64,000 bases of DNA, taken from assembly GCA_021299695.1 (NCBI GenBank), contig JAJTEK010000022.1:38352-102351 (forward strand). The letters are read 5' to 3'. Of the stretch, positions 18,482-28,001 are shown piece by piece (positions within the stretch are counted from its first letter, which is position 1; each line of letters opens with the position of its first letter). This stretch comes from Pirellula sp. (GTDB lineage: Bacteria > Planctomycetota > Planctomycetia > Pirellulales > Pirellulaceae). The position numbers and the translations under genes are program-made. The notes beneath the pieces are model-generated. The model saw only the letters and a program-made list of their open reading frames with translations, ran no database searches and was not told where the DNA came from.

Positions 18482-18552
18482 GTGAGGGTTCCGCTCATCG
18501 AAATCTGATACATTGAAATTCTCGTCCGAGCACTCCTCATGACCAATCCAAG

Positions 18553-21075
18553 ATGAAATCTTCTCCGATACCCACCTTCAACCGCAGCCTTCTGCTGTTC
18601 CTGCTTTGGTTCCTATGTTTCTTGCCGTCGGCCGTTGGCATCGCCCAGCAGGAGGATCTGCAATTTGCTGCCTCGAGTGGCATCGATGGCTTATCGCTCG
18701 ATTCGGCCAGCCTCTCGCCTCGGAGCGTGCTCGTGGGCGATCCACTGATTGTTATCCGTTGCAATGTTAGAAACGGCTCGAAAGAAACGCTAACGGGATT
18801 TGTCTCGGCACGCATCACTGGAAATCTAACCGACGAGGATCGCTACCGAATCACGGTTGGACCCCAACAAATTCGAAGTTGCGAAATTACCGTACGTCCG
18901 CTCATCCCTTTGCCTGATGCTAGGTTCGAGGTTGAAGTATCCCTTTATAAGATCGTCGACGGGAAGGAAGTGCTTTCGGTCGTGGGTGATGAACCGGCCG
19001 TCCGCAACGTGACCGTTTTTCGCGGCCCGAAGCTCCCTGTCGTTGCTGCCTCTGCCCTGGGGATGGAGGCTGCTCCACCACTGGACTGGCGATGGGAAAA
19101 GACGGATCCTCTGTACACCTACGAATTGGCAATGGCAAGTCGTGTCGACGGCGAACTGAGTAAGGAAGCGGTCGGACTCGATGGAATCCAATTTCCGATC
19201 AACCAAAACGATTGGAAGAACACCGACCTGTTGATGCTCGCCGAGCCAGCACCCTTGCGCGATGCGGCAACGGTCGGAACGCTCAAGAGCTTCCTGAATT
19301 CCGGGGGGCGCATTTGGGTCATGCTCGAGGACATCGATACCCAAGATCTCCAGCCTTTGCTCGAACCAAACCAACAACTCCGCACCGTCGACTCGGTCCA
19401 ACTGACCAACTTTAGAGTCGACTCAACAGGACCATCGATTCAGGAACAAGACGCAAGGGTGGACCTGGAAGATCCTGTGATCTTCAAGCGAGTGATGCAT
19501 CATGGGGGGAGCGTTGGTCACCGAATCGACGGTTGGCCAGCCTCGTTGGTCATGCCCGTCGGTCGAGGCGAACTGATCATTACGGCACTCGAAAGCAGTG
19601 CTTGGATCAAACCCCGCAAGGTACAAACCAGCGAGGATCCGTTTTTCCAATCGGACTACGAATTACGATCCTGGGCTCGGAGCATCATCGATACGGTGCA
19701 AGCCAAGCGAGCTACGAATATCGTATCGCTCAAGGACCTCGACTATCCGCTTGAGAGAATTGGCAACCCGGTCATCTCACGCGGGATCGTCGCCGCGATA
19801 CTCCTTTGCTTTTGCTCGGCCTTAGTCGGTATGAGCATCTGGCGGTTGGCGGCCAGGGATGCCAAAGCCATGGGCTGGATCGCCCCTGGATTGGCGCTGC
19901 TCGCATCGATTCCTTTGGTTTATTTGGCTTGGTCCCAAAAGCGTGAAATCCCCGCTATGGTCTCTTTGTTTCAATGGGTTCAGCTCGAGTCCAACAGCGG
20001 TGCGATGCTCAGAGAGTCTGGGGCCGTTTACCTACCCCGGGGCACCTCGATGGATCTCCAGAGCAAACTCCTCGGATATGCAGCTCCGGATCCCAAGATC
20101 CAAAGCGGAATCAAAACGCTTCAGACCGAGGACCTTCAAAGCTGGCGGCTGAGTAACAAAGATTGGCCTACTGGAACTTGGAGATACCAAACCGAATCCT
20201 CCCTCCCGGACCTACAAGCCGCGGCTCAAGGAGAATTCAACAAGGATGGTGTTCTGATTCGTTTGCCTACGAACCTCCCATCCAAACTACAAAACCCAAT
20301 CATCGCCTATACCCCTGGTGCCCCGGTCTTAGGCGCTCCGGTGACCGATTCTCAGATCCTTATCGACGGCTCTTTCCCCGCCGAAGGCGAGCGTTGGACT
20401 CTCGATGCGATCGTCGGGGACGAGCAACGACGCCGCAGTGCTATCTACCGCAAAGCTCTCGAATCGAACGATCGAACCCAGACCCTCTCCCGTATCGTGA
20501 TGGGTTGGACCGACTTGTTCGATCAAGGCCCCCAGTGGAACTCCGATATCCAACGCCGTGGTGTCGCTCTGGTCACCATGCCATTGATGCTCCAGCGGCC
20601 AGAGACGGGCAATCTCTTTACGGTCCCCTATCCATTCATCGATATCAAAATTGCCCGAGACGGTAACTCCTCACCCGTGTTTCTCGAAGGCACCGGACGA
20701 TGGATCAGCCAATCCTCCAATCGCGCCGAATCCAGCTTGGAATTTCGACTTCCGGTCGAAGTCCTTCCAATCCAAGTCACCCAAATCGACTTCGATTGGG
20801 ACCTGCAAGCCCCCCGCCGAAAAGTGAAACTCTCATGGCTTCGATCCCAAGACAAAGCGTTGGTTGAAATCATCGGCTTTGACGGCCCATCATTGCCATG
20901 GAAAGCCTCCAGCACAGACCCGGCCCTGCTCGAGGAATTCCAAGATGGGCTCCTGACTCTTCGTTTGGAAGTTGCCGAAGACCAGGAGTCTGAAAGCTCG
21001 ATTCCTTGGCGGATCAAGCATCTTCGTCTCAATGTCCAAGGGATGACACAGCCGAGCAACCCGCTGAAACGTTAG
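18553..21075 (+). CDS. Large membrane-anchored protein of unknown function upstream of an ABC exporter
   Basis: 840 residues. N-terminal signal peptide (SLLLFLLWFLCFLPSAVGIAQ), then a beta-rich region with immunoglobulin-like spacing (about 45-140), then a segment that reads like a class I glutamine-amidotransferase-like fold (DLLMLAEPAPLRDAATV, FLNSGGRIWVMLED), although no catalytic triad was identified. Two transmembrane helices sit in the middle (about 410-432 and 440-462), and a further large, probably extracytoplasmic beta-rich half follows. I do not recognise a named family. The gene lies 49 bases before an ABC ATPase gene and its permease on the same strand, so a role as the exporter's accessory or substrate-handling subunit is plausible by context. 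Proteins of similar build (signal, GATase-like region, mid TM pair) often accompany ABC-2 systems in planctomycetes. Confidence 0.75.
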   Translation: MKSSPIPTFNRSLLLFLLWFLCFLPSAVGIAQQEDLQFAASSGIDGLSLDSASLSPRSVLVGDPLIVIRCNVRNGSKETLTGFVSARITGNLTDEDRYRITVGPQQIRSCEITVRPLIPLPDARFEVEVSLYKIVDGKEVLSVVGDEPAVRNVTVFRGPKLPVVAASALGMEAAPPLDWRWEKTDPLYTYELAMASRVDGELSKEAVGLDGIQFPINQNDWKNTDLLMLAEPAPLRDAATVGTLKSFLNSGGRIWVMLEDIDTQDLQPLLEPNQQLRTVDSVQLTNFRVDSTGPSIQEQDARVDLEDPVIFKRVMHHGGSVGHRIDGWPASLVMPVGRGELIITALESSAWIKPRKVQTSEDPFFQSDYELRSWARSIIDTVQAKRATNIVSLKDLDYPLERIGNPVISRGIVAAILLCFCSALVGMSIWRLAARDAKAMGWIAPGLALLASIPLVYLAWSQKREIPAMVSLFQWVQLESNSGAMLRESGAVYLPRGTSMDLQSKLLGYAAPDPKIQSGIKTLQTEDLQSWRLSNKDWPTGTWRYQTESSLPDLQAAAQGEFNKDGVLIRLPTNLPSKLQNPIIAYTPGAPVLGAPVTDSQILIDGSFPAEGERWTLDAIVGDEQRRRSAIYRKALESNDRTQTLSRIVMGWTDLFDQGPQWNSDIQRRGVALVTMPLMLQRPETGNLFTVPYPFIDIKIARDGNSSPVFLEGTGRWISQSSNRAESSLEFRLPVEVLPIQVTQIDFDWDLQAPRRKVKLSWLRSQDKALVEIIGFDGPSLPWKASSTDPALLEEFQDGLLTLRLEVAEDQESESSIPWRIKHLRLNVQGMTQPSNPLKR

Positions 21076-21124
21076 AGCCAAAACCCTCCACTTTGAACCT
21101 CAATCACTTTACCTCTGACTTGCC

Positions 21125-22072
21125 ATGAGCGACACCGTCGTCGAAACCACCAACCTGACCAAAAATTACGGGGATTTTACCGCCCTGAGCGACCTTTCAA
21201 TCCATGTCAATCGAGGCCAGATCCTCGGATTCATCGGACCCAACGGAGCCGGTAAAACCACCACCATCAAAATCTTGGTCGGGCTCTCAAAGCCCACCTC
21301 CGGCAGCGCAACGATCGCCGGGGTCGATTGCAGTCAGAACGCGTCTAGAATCAAACGGCTGGTCGGCTACATGCCCGACAAGTTCGGATCTTATGACAAC
21401 ATGCGGGTCCATGAATACCTAGACTTTTTCGGGGCGATTTTTGGGATCCCAGCTTCTCAGCGCAAGGCTCGCATCCAAGAAGTCATGGAAACGACGAGCA
21501 CCACCTACATGCAAGACCGCTACGTCGAGAGCCTTAGTCACGGCATGCAACAGCGAGTCGGAATCGCTCGAACGCTCTTGCACGATCCAGAGGTTCTGAT
21601 CCTCGATGAACCTGCAAACGGTTTGGATCCCAAAGCCCGTATCGAAATGCGACAACTCCTTTTGCAACTCGCTGCACGAGGAAAAACACTGATCGTCACG
21701 AGCCATATCCTGCCGGAACTAGCCCGCATATGCAACGTCGTTGCGATTGTCACAGCGGGGAAACTCAGGGCTTTCGGCACGGTCGATGAAGTGATGAGCT
21801 CGCTCTGTCCGCAACGGAACTATGAAATCCAGTTGGCTAGCGCCTCGCACATCAACCAAGCTGAAAAAGTGCTCGGTCAATTGCTCCTGGACTCCGAACC
21901 CCTGACCAGTAGCCCCGCGGAATTGACCCTGCGATTCCCGACAGTTCGAACCGAGCCAGAGCTAGCCGAACTTTTAAACCAACTCGTTGCCGCCAAGTTA
22001 CCCGTGACCCAATTTCGTGAACTGACCAGCGACCTCGAAGACGCATTTCTCTCTGTCGCGGGCAAGGATTAG
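21125..22072 (+). CDS. ABC transporter ATP-binding protein (ABC-2 type exporter family)
   Basis: 315 residues. Walker A GPNGAGKTT (38-46), signature LSHGMQQRVGIAR, Walker B VLILDEPANGLDP and the switch His in TSHILPEL are all intact. The C-terminal ~90 residues are a regulatory extension typical of the CcmA/NatA/GldA group. It should form the cytoplasmic motor of the ABC-2 permease encoded 30 bases downstream. The substrate is not evident. The extension LEDAFLSVAGKD at the end is the usual ending for this group. Confidence 0.95.
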   Translation: MSDTVVETTNLTKNYGDFTALSDLSIHVNRGQILGFIGPNGAGKTTTIKILVGLSKPTSGSATIAGVDCSQNASRIKRLVGYMPDKFGSYDNMRVHEYLDFFGAIFGIPASQRKARIQEVMETTSTTYMQDRYVESLSHGMQQRVGIARTLLHDPEVLILDEPANGLDPKARIEMRQLLLQLAARGKTLIVTSHILPELARICNVVAIVTAGKLRAFGTVDEVMSSLCPQRNYEIQLASASHINQAEKVLGQLLLDSEPLTSSPAELTLRFPTVRTEPELAELLNQLVAAKLPVTQFRELTSDLEDAFLSVAGKD

Positions 22073-22102
22073 TCTCGGATCCCCTCTTGAAAGCTTCTCG
22101 GC

Positions 22103-23767
22103 GTGAATTCACTTTCCTTACTTAAAAACCCAATTCTCCAACGCGAGCTCATCAGTCGACTGCGGAGTCCTAAAGCCCTCATCGCGATCGCCCTGGTCGC
22201 GATCGTTTCGTGCACCCTGGTCCTGATGCGCTGGCCCCGTGAAGCGACGATCGATCTGGTCAGCCAAGGATCGATTCAGGTCTTTCGCCCGGTAGCCTAT
22301 GCAATCGCCATCGCGATCATGATGCTCACTCCGGCCTTTCCTGCGACGGCTATCGTCTCGGAACGCAGAAAAGGAACCTTGGTTCTAATGCTCAACTCCC
22401 CGACTCCACCATGGGTCATCTACATCGGGAAACTCCTTGCCAATGTGCTTTTGAGCGTGCTGTTGTTTTCTGTGAGTCTGCCTGCAATCTTCGCTTGCTA
22501 TGCTATGGGTGGGATCTCCATCGCAGGGAATATCGTCCCGCTGGTCCTGATCTTTCTCGGCATGGCCTTTCAATATTCCGCACTGGGGCTTTGGGTATCG
22601 AGTCGCTCTCAGTCGATCGACGCGAGCCTGCGTTGGACCTATGGCATCCTGCTTGGCATGGTCGTCCTCTCGATCGGTCCTACAGTCCTCGTGGGCAAAC
22701 TTTCAGGTCTCCAAGCCTGGATCGCTCAAGCCTTGACCACCCTATCACCTATTCCCGCGCTGCAGCAAATCACCGGGGCCCAAGGCCAAGCGCAATCCAT
22801 CGGTATTGCAACCGGATGGATCGAGTTCCTTTTCATGTGCGCAGTCTCGACGATCGGCTTTGCCCTGGCAACCTTATACAAACTCCATCCGACCATGATG
22901 GACCGCTCGCGCAATGCAGGACAAGTCATCGAGGCGACGCAGTCGAGTTGGCTGCGACGACTCTCGTACCTAGTCGACCCGAACCGACGAAAGTCCGGCA
23001 TTCCCTTCTGGCTCAATCCGGTCATGGTCAAAGAGTTCCGAACGCGCAAATTCGGCCGCCTGCACTGGCTTCTCCGACTTATTGCCGCTGGAGCCATCGT
23101 CTCGATTCTATTGACGGTCGTGGCTGCCACCGGCACGGTCAACTGGGGCGTCGATCGAATCGCTTCATCGATGGTCATCATGCAGATCGGCTTTCTGCTG
23201 TTGCTCGGTCCTAGCTTGGGTGCCAACCTGATCGCCTCGGAGGTCGAAAGTGGTGGCTGGCAACTGATGCGAGCCTCGCCCATCTCGCCCTGGCGAATTC
23301 TTTCAGGAAAACTCCTGAGTACCTTTTTGACCCTACTATTGCTACTGATGGCGACCCTGCCTGGATACGTGATGATGAGCTATATCCAGCCAGCCATCGG
23401 CGGACAGGTCTCCAACGTGATCATTTCATTGTTGATCGCAACGGCAATGGTCACCATTCTGAGCGCCTGCGTCAGCGCCTACTCAAAAACCAGTGCTGCA
23501 GCGACGGCGGCAAGCTATGCGGTTTTGCTCGTTCTCTTTGCAGGGACCCTGTTGATCTGGCTCGGGCGAGGGAACCCCTTTGGACCTCTGTTCGTCGAGC
23601 GAGCGCTGCTTTTGAATCCCGCAGCAACAGCTCTCGCAGAGATGAAAGCCCCCGGCTTTGAGACTTTTCAACTCATCCCTAACGGATGGTATGTAGGACT
23701 GTCGATTTGTGCGGCAGGCTTGGTGATACTTGTACTGCGAATTGCTCGACTCACACGTCCTGATTAA
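22103..23767 (+). CDS. ABC-2 type transporter permease (fused two-half form)
   Basis: 554 residues, start GTG at 22103 (MNSLSLLKNPILQRELISRLRSPKA). Two sets of about six hydrophobic helices are seen, each opened by an amphipathic coupling segment: the first with QRELISRLRSPKALIAIAL and the second with NPVMVKEFRTRKFGRLHWLL. This duplication is that of a tandem ABC-2 membrane protein, so one polypeptide can give the whole membrane domain. It pairs with the ATPase just upstream. The HEAT protein gene starts 8 bases after the stop. Confidence 0.9.
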   Translation: MNSLSLLKNPILQRELISRLRSPKALIAIALVAIVSCTLVLMRWPREATIDLVSQGSIQVFRPVAYAIAIAIMMLTPAFPATAIVSERRKGTLVLMLNSPTPPWVIYIGKLLANVLLSVLLFSVSLPAIFACYAMGGISIAGNIVPLVLIFLGMAFQYSALGLWVSSRSQSIDASLRWTYGILLGMVVLSIGPTVLVGKLSGLQAWIAQALTTLSPIPALQQITGAQGQAQSIGIATGWIEFLFMCAVSTIGFALATLYKLHPTMMDRSRNAGQVIEATQSSWLRRLSYLVDPNRRKSGIPFWLNPVMVKEFRTRKFGRLHWLLRLIAAGAIVSILLTVVAATGTVNWGVDRIASSMVIMQIGFLLLLGPSLGANLIASEVESGGWQLMRASPISPWRILSGKLLSTFLTLLLLLMATLPGYVMMSYIQPAIGGQVSNVIISLLIATAMVTILSACVSAYSKTSAAATAASYAVLLVLFAGTLLIWLGRGNPFGPLFVERALLLNPAATALAEMKAPGFETFQLIPNGWYVGLSICAAGLVILVLRIARLTRPD

Positions 23768-23775
23768 ATACGATC

Positions 23776-25455
23776 ATGAATAGCCATCGAATCCTCCTCC
23801 CCATATTGCTCGTCTTTCTCGCAGTGGATTTTGCCCGGGCTCAACGCGTCGTGCCTCTCGAGCATCGTTGGGAGGTAGACCCCGGATTTGGCGATATATG
23901 GAACACTTCCCACGAACCTCGCGCCAAATTCCTCAACGTCAACGATCTCAATAGCGATCAGGCGAGCGTGCGTTTCGAAGCGGCCCAAAACATATGCATG
24001 AATTACGATCGTCCTGGATTTAGGAACCCCCCAAAAGCATTGACGCTTCTGCTCGAACAACTCCGTAATCAGGCAAATTCCATCCTTGCCAAAAGATCGA
24101 TGATCTCGGCGGCGTGCTTGCTGGATGACGGAGCCCATGCGCAAGCCATCTGGGATGCTGCACAAAACGATCCTCTGGCCTGTGCCATCGTCGAACCCCA
24201 CCTAACCAAGTGGAAATCTCCAGTCGCCCTCGAAATCTGGCGCCAGCGATTGAAGGATTCAAAATCATCCTCCGCTCAGATCGAAAACGCCCTCAATGGC
24301 CTTGCCGTCGTCGGACAAGAGCAAGACCGATCGCTCTGTTTGGCTTGGCTTGAATCCAATCGCTCGAGTCCCGTCACGCGATTCGTAGCTGCGAAGTCTC
24401 TCGGTGCTCTCCAACCCACCGGGCTTACGGATATGGCCAACCAAATCCTCAATTCGGAGGATCCAGACAAGCATTTGCTTGCCGCCTCTTTGCTTGCTTC
24501 ACATACCGATCCGAATGCTTTGAAAATACTCGAGACAATTCTTCAAAATGGAACATCGGTCGCTCAGCGACTCGCTGCAAACAGTATCAAAGAGCATTTC
24601 CCTCAGCAAGGACTAGCCATGGTCGTGGGTTGGACCAAGCACCCCGACGACGTGATTCGACTCGCTGCTCTGGAGCTTCTCAAAAGCTCCCCAAGTCAAG
24701 AGCACACAAGACTCCAAGCGACCCTACTGGCCGACCCTGACCTGAAAATTCGCAAAACCGCACGAACCCAACTCCTGGAACTCGCGGGCAAAGACTTCCG
24801 GACGCTCGTCGATGACTGCGTCACCCAAAATCTTGCCTCGGAAACTTGGCAAGGGATCGAGCAAGCAATCGTCCTGGCCGTCGAACTCCAAGATCGCTCC
24901 CGTTGCACAAAATTCATCGAACTTCTCGAACACATGCGTCCCGAAGTGAACATGAATGCTGGCTGGGCGCTTATGGAGTTGGCCAACGAACCGACGATAC
25001 TCGCCGGTTTTGTCCCCCATACCGAGAGATACACAAACGATTTGGCGGCCGAGAAAAAAATAGCCAAACAGGACTACATTCGTTTGAGCTTTCTGTTTGA
25101 GGCCTTCGGTCGCAACCGATACGAGCCCGTCTTGCCAATGCTCCGTAAATACGTTCCGAGAGACAATTTCAAAATGGGAAATCTGACCCGAACCTCCGCA
25201 ATCTGGGCGATCGGAAAGACTATGAAGCAACAGGATGACCCTGCTCTGCGAGCCCAACTTCATGAAAGAGTTCTCGATTTAGGAACCATGCTCCCAGAAA
25301 ACTACTTGGTCGGTTATGCCTGCCTACTTACCCTAGGCGAATTTGGATATCTCGATTCCAAACCGATTGTCGAACGCCATGCGCAAACTGGTCAGGATGC
25401 TCTGAGTTGTGCAGGCCGTTGGGCCAAAGAACAAATCGAAAAATCCGCCAAGTGA
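23776..25455 (+). CDS. HEAT-repeat protein with signal peptide
   Basis: 559 residues. Signal peptide about 1-22 (ILLPILLVFLAVDFARA), then paired helices with HEAT/PBS-lyase spacing throughout, such as ASVRFEAAQNICM, RFVAAKSLGAL, KHLLAASLLASH, VAQRLAANSIKEH and VIRLAALELLKSS. HEAT solenoids bind proteins; this one should be outside the cytoplasm. It is the last gene of the apparent ABC operon (8 bases after the permease), so it may act with that exporter. It converges on the acyltransferase gene with only 14 bases between stops; no obvious terminator was seen there. Confidence 0.85.
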   Translation: MNSHRILLPILLVFLAVDFARAQRVVPLEHRWEVDPGFGDIWNTSHEPRAKFLNVNDLNSDQASVRFEAAQNICMNYDRPGFRNPPKALTLLLEQLRNQANSILAKRSMISAACLLDDGAHAQAIWDAAQNDPLACAIVEPHLTKWKSPVALEIWRQRLKDSKSSSAQIENALNGLAVVGQEQDRSLCLAWLESNRSSPVTRFVAAKSLGALQPTGLTDMANQILNSEDPDKHLLAASLLASHTDPNALKILETILQNGTSVAQRLAANSIKEHFPQQGLAMVVGWTKHPDDVIRLAALELLKSSPSQEHTRLQATLLADPDLKIRKTARTQLLELAGKDFRTLVDDCVTQNLASETWQGIEQAIVLAVELQDRSRCTKFIELLEHMRPEVNMNAGWALMELANEPTILAGFVPHTERYTNDLAAEKKIAKQDYIRLSFLFEAFGRNRYEPVLPMLRKYVPRDNFKMGNLTRTSAIWAIGKTMKQQDDPALRAQLHERVLDLGTMLPENYLVGYACLLTLGEFGYLDSKPIVERHAQTGQDALSCAGRWAKEQIEKSAK

Positions 25456-25469
25456 CCCGAGGCGGGTCT

Positions 25470-26618
25470 CTACGAACCCAAGAGGCTCTGATCGACGCCA
25501 GCATGTTCGAGTCTTGCAGATCGACCTAGGCATTGAGAGCGGACCCAACGCAAAGAGGGGCCCTCTACCCAACGATGGAAACAAAAAGCAACAACCAAAC
25601 TGCAAGCAAACGCGATGAGCATGCCCGCTGCCGCTTGCACGGCTCCCTGGCTCGACCATCCATCCAAGACCCTCAGAACCAGTCCATTGACCATGTAGTG
25701 CACCAAAAATAGGCTATACGACACATCGCTCAGCCATCGAATCGAGGCGGGCAATACCCAGTCCTTGGTCCGCCAGTATCCAAAAAACAACACAGGTACG
25801 ACTACAAGTGAGATCATCAACTGCGGCCTGGGGTTTAGGAGGAGACTTCCTGCGACCGATAGACTGAAAAGCGACAAAACCCAAGTCGGGAGCCTACCTT
25901 GCAACGTCCAACCCAGGAAGATACCGAGCACATACTGAGCGGCAAAGTAGAGCACGAAAGCCTCCCACCGATCGCTACGACTCCAGATCCAGGCGCTCCC
26001 TAGTCCCAAGGGGAACAGCAGCAGCGTGCGAGCCCAGACATTTGCTCCGTGGTCCGTTTGGAACCGGTTAGCAAGAAACGTCAGGACAACGATCAAGCAG
26101 GACCATTGCAACTCGATGCACAAATACCAAGTCCCGGCGGAAAAATTCTCAAAGCCAAGCAAATTCTGTATCAAAAACAGATGGGAAACAAATTGGTACC
26201 ATGAGAACGATTCAATCAGGTGTAGCGGCCAGCCGAATCGGTCCGTGAGCCACACCAATCCCAGTAGAGCAAAGAGCATGACTAGATAAGGGATCGCCAA
26301 ACGCAGGTATCGATCCAGAATACCTTGCATCAACTCACCGAAACCCATTTTTCCATCAGGCCTTCGGATAAACCGCTTATCAAGACTCGACGTCAATCCT
26401 CCGATCACAAAGAAAATTGCCACTGCGTAGAGTGCATGATTAAATAAAAAGTATCCAACACTCGGTGCGATTTGGTCGGCTAGATCCGATCGAGGAGCAT
26501 AGAGCGATAAGTGATGCCAAACGATACCGACGGCAGCGAATGCACGCAGCAAATCCGCAAGGGCGAATCGTTCCCCTCTCCAAACTGCCACTTCTGTATC
26601 TTTTGAGTTCGCGTTCAA
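25470..26618 (-). CDS. Acyltransferase 3 family membrane protein
   Basis: 382 residues with about ten hydrophobic helices. The family's N-terminal signature is present: R-G-E-R-F-x-L-x-D-L-L-R-A-F-A-A-x-G-I-V-W-H-H (residues ~14-37), the His pair being the presumed catalytic part. Acyltransferase-3 (OafA/NodX-like) enzymes move acyl groups from the cytoplasm onto surface polysaccharides or other exported molecules. No glycan genes adjoin it, so the target is unknown. It could belong to the DUF1552 transcript, which ends 45 bases upstream on the same strand. Confidence 0.88.
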   Translation of the reverse strand: MNANSKDTEVAVWRGERFALADLLRAFAAVGIVWHHLSLYAPRSDLADQIAPSVGYFLFNHALYAVAIFFVIGGLTSSLDKRFIRRPDGKMGFGELMQGILDRYLRLAIPYLVMLFALLGLVWLTDRFGWPLHLIESFSWYQFVSHLFLIQNLLGFENFSAGTWYLCIELQWSCLIVVLTFLANRFQTDHGANVWARTLLLFPLGLGSAWIWSRSDRWEAFVLYFAAQYVLGIFLGWTLQGRLPTWVLSLFSLSVAGSLLLNPRPQLMISLVVVPVLFFGYWRTKDWVLPASIRWLSDVSYSLFLVHYMVNGLVLRVLDGWSSQGAVQAAAGMLIAFACSLVVAFCFHRWVEGPSLRWVRSQCLGRSARLEHAGVDQSLLGS

Positions 26619-26663
26619 AAACGTGGCTCGACGGTAGAAGTCCGATCCATCACCCAGGTGAAT

Positions 26664-28001
26664 CTAACCGATGCTAAGCAAATCGGTGCTATCACCGAAA
26701 CGATCCGCCTTGATCCCCACTTGGTGCAACATCCATAGGTAAAGATTGCATAACGGAGTATTGCTTGGATATTTCCAATGACCTGACTTATTGAGCCTGC
26801 CACCGGCTTTACCTAGCATAAGGATAGGTAGGTCGTCATGGTTGTGCCGATCCCCGTCGGAAATGCCGCTCCCATAGAGGATCATCGTCCGATCCAGAAG
26901 CGATTCACCCCCTTCATCGACTGCTGACAATTGATCCGCTAGGTACGCAAACTGCTGAAGGTGGAATAGGTTGATCTTTTGCAGCTTGGTCTGCTTGTCC
27001 TCGCTTTTTCCATGGTGAGACAAATCGTGATGGCTCTCGGGAGCCCCGATTTCAGGGTAACCGCGATTGCTTCCCTCATTGGCCATCATGAACGTCAGCA
27101 CTCGCGTCGCATCGGTTCTGATTGCAAGCCCGATCATGTCCATCATCAGTTTGCAGTGTTCTTCCCAAACCCTTGGGACTCCAGCAGGCCGCGAGTAGCT
27201 CGGGAGACCGTTTTCGCCGAGTTGCAATTTGTCGCTGCGACCGATCCGATTTTCGACATCTTTGACCGCATAAAGGTATTCATCAAGTTTGCGTGAGTCT
27301 GCGGCCCCGAGTTTTCGTTTCAGGGAATGCGCATCCTCGAGAGCGTAATCCAAGACACTTTTTCTTCGCGTCGCAAGCGGGCTCGTCGGGCCTCCTTGGG
27401 AAACCTTGTCTGGGGCTCCAAAGAGCCTTTCGAATACACTCGATGGGTCCATTTCTTTTGCCAACGGACTCGACTCGTTTCTCCATGCAAGATTGCTCGA
27501 ATAGGCACAGGAGTATCCGCTGTCGCAGTTTCCCGACTGACTTGAGCCTTCCATCCCAAGCTCCAGCGATGCGAAACGAGTTTTGTGACCAATCCCTTGC
27601 GCGGCGACTTGGTCCACCGAGATCCCATTTTTGATGTCGGCTCCATCGGTCTTCTTGGGATGAGCACCGGTTAAAAAGGATGCCCCACTTCGCGCATGGT
27701 CCCCTGGCCCATCTCCGTGGTCTCTGGCACCATCGAGGGTCAGTCCCGTAAACACATTGAGCGACTTGCGGTGCTTGGACAACGCCTCCAGGGTCGCCGG
27801 TAACGCATAGTCTGTGCCTTCGGAATCCGGAGTCCAAGCAGGCATGTGAATTCCATTGGGGACCATCATAAAGAGCACCCTCACCGGCTTTTCGTCCGCT
27901 AGGCTCGCGGCTCGGCTCTTGGGCGACATCGCGTCTAGCCAGGGAAGCGTAATGGCCGTCCCGAGTCCCCTCAGCACAGTTCGTCGATCAAGTTGTTTCA
28001 T
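26664..28001 (-). CDS. DUF1552 domain-containing protein, Tat-exported
   Basis: 445 residues. The N-terminus has a twin-arginine signal (DRRTVLRGLGTAITLPWL). The body has the DUF1552 pattern: RVLFMMVPNGIHMPAWTP, FTGLTLDGARDHGDGPGDHARSG-type segment, SLELGMEGS, and the C-terminal GSGISDGDRHNHDDLPILML. DUF1552 proteins are sulfatase-like-fold relatives almost confined to planctomycetes and relatives, always encoded beside DUF1587/1592/1588/1585 cytochrome-type proteins; their function is not established. Its ATG overlaps the stop of the cytochrome gene (28001 versus 27998), so they form one transcript. This gene is intact, unlike its partner. Confidence 0.93.
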   Translation of the reverse strand: MKQLDRRTVLRGLGTAITLPWLDAMSPKSRAASLADEKPVRVLFMMVPNGIHMPAWTPDSEGTDYALPATLEALSKHRKSLNVFTGLTLDGARDHGDGPGDHARSGASFLTGAHPKKTDGADIKNGISVDQVAAQGIGHKTRFASLELGMEGSSQSGNCDSGYSCAYSSNLAWRNESSPLAKEMDPSSVFERLFGAPDKVSQGGPTSPLATRRKSVLDYALEDAHSLKRKLGAADSRKLDEYLYAVKDVENRIGRSDKLQLGENGLPSYSRPAGVPRVWEEHCKLMMDMIGLAIRTDATRVLTFMMANEGSNRGYPEIGAPESHHDLSHHGKSEDKQTKLQKINLFHLQQFAYLADQLSAVDEGGESLLDRTMILYGSGISDGDRHNHDDLPILMLGKAGGRLNKSGHWKYPSNTPLCNLYLWMLHQVGIKADRFGDSTDLLSIG

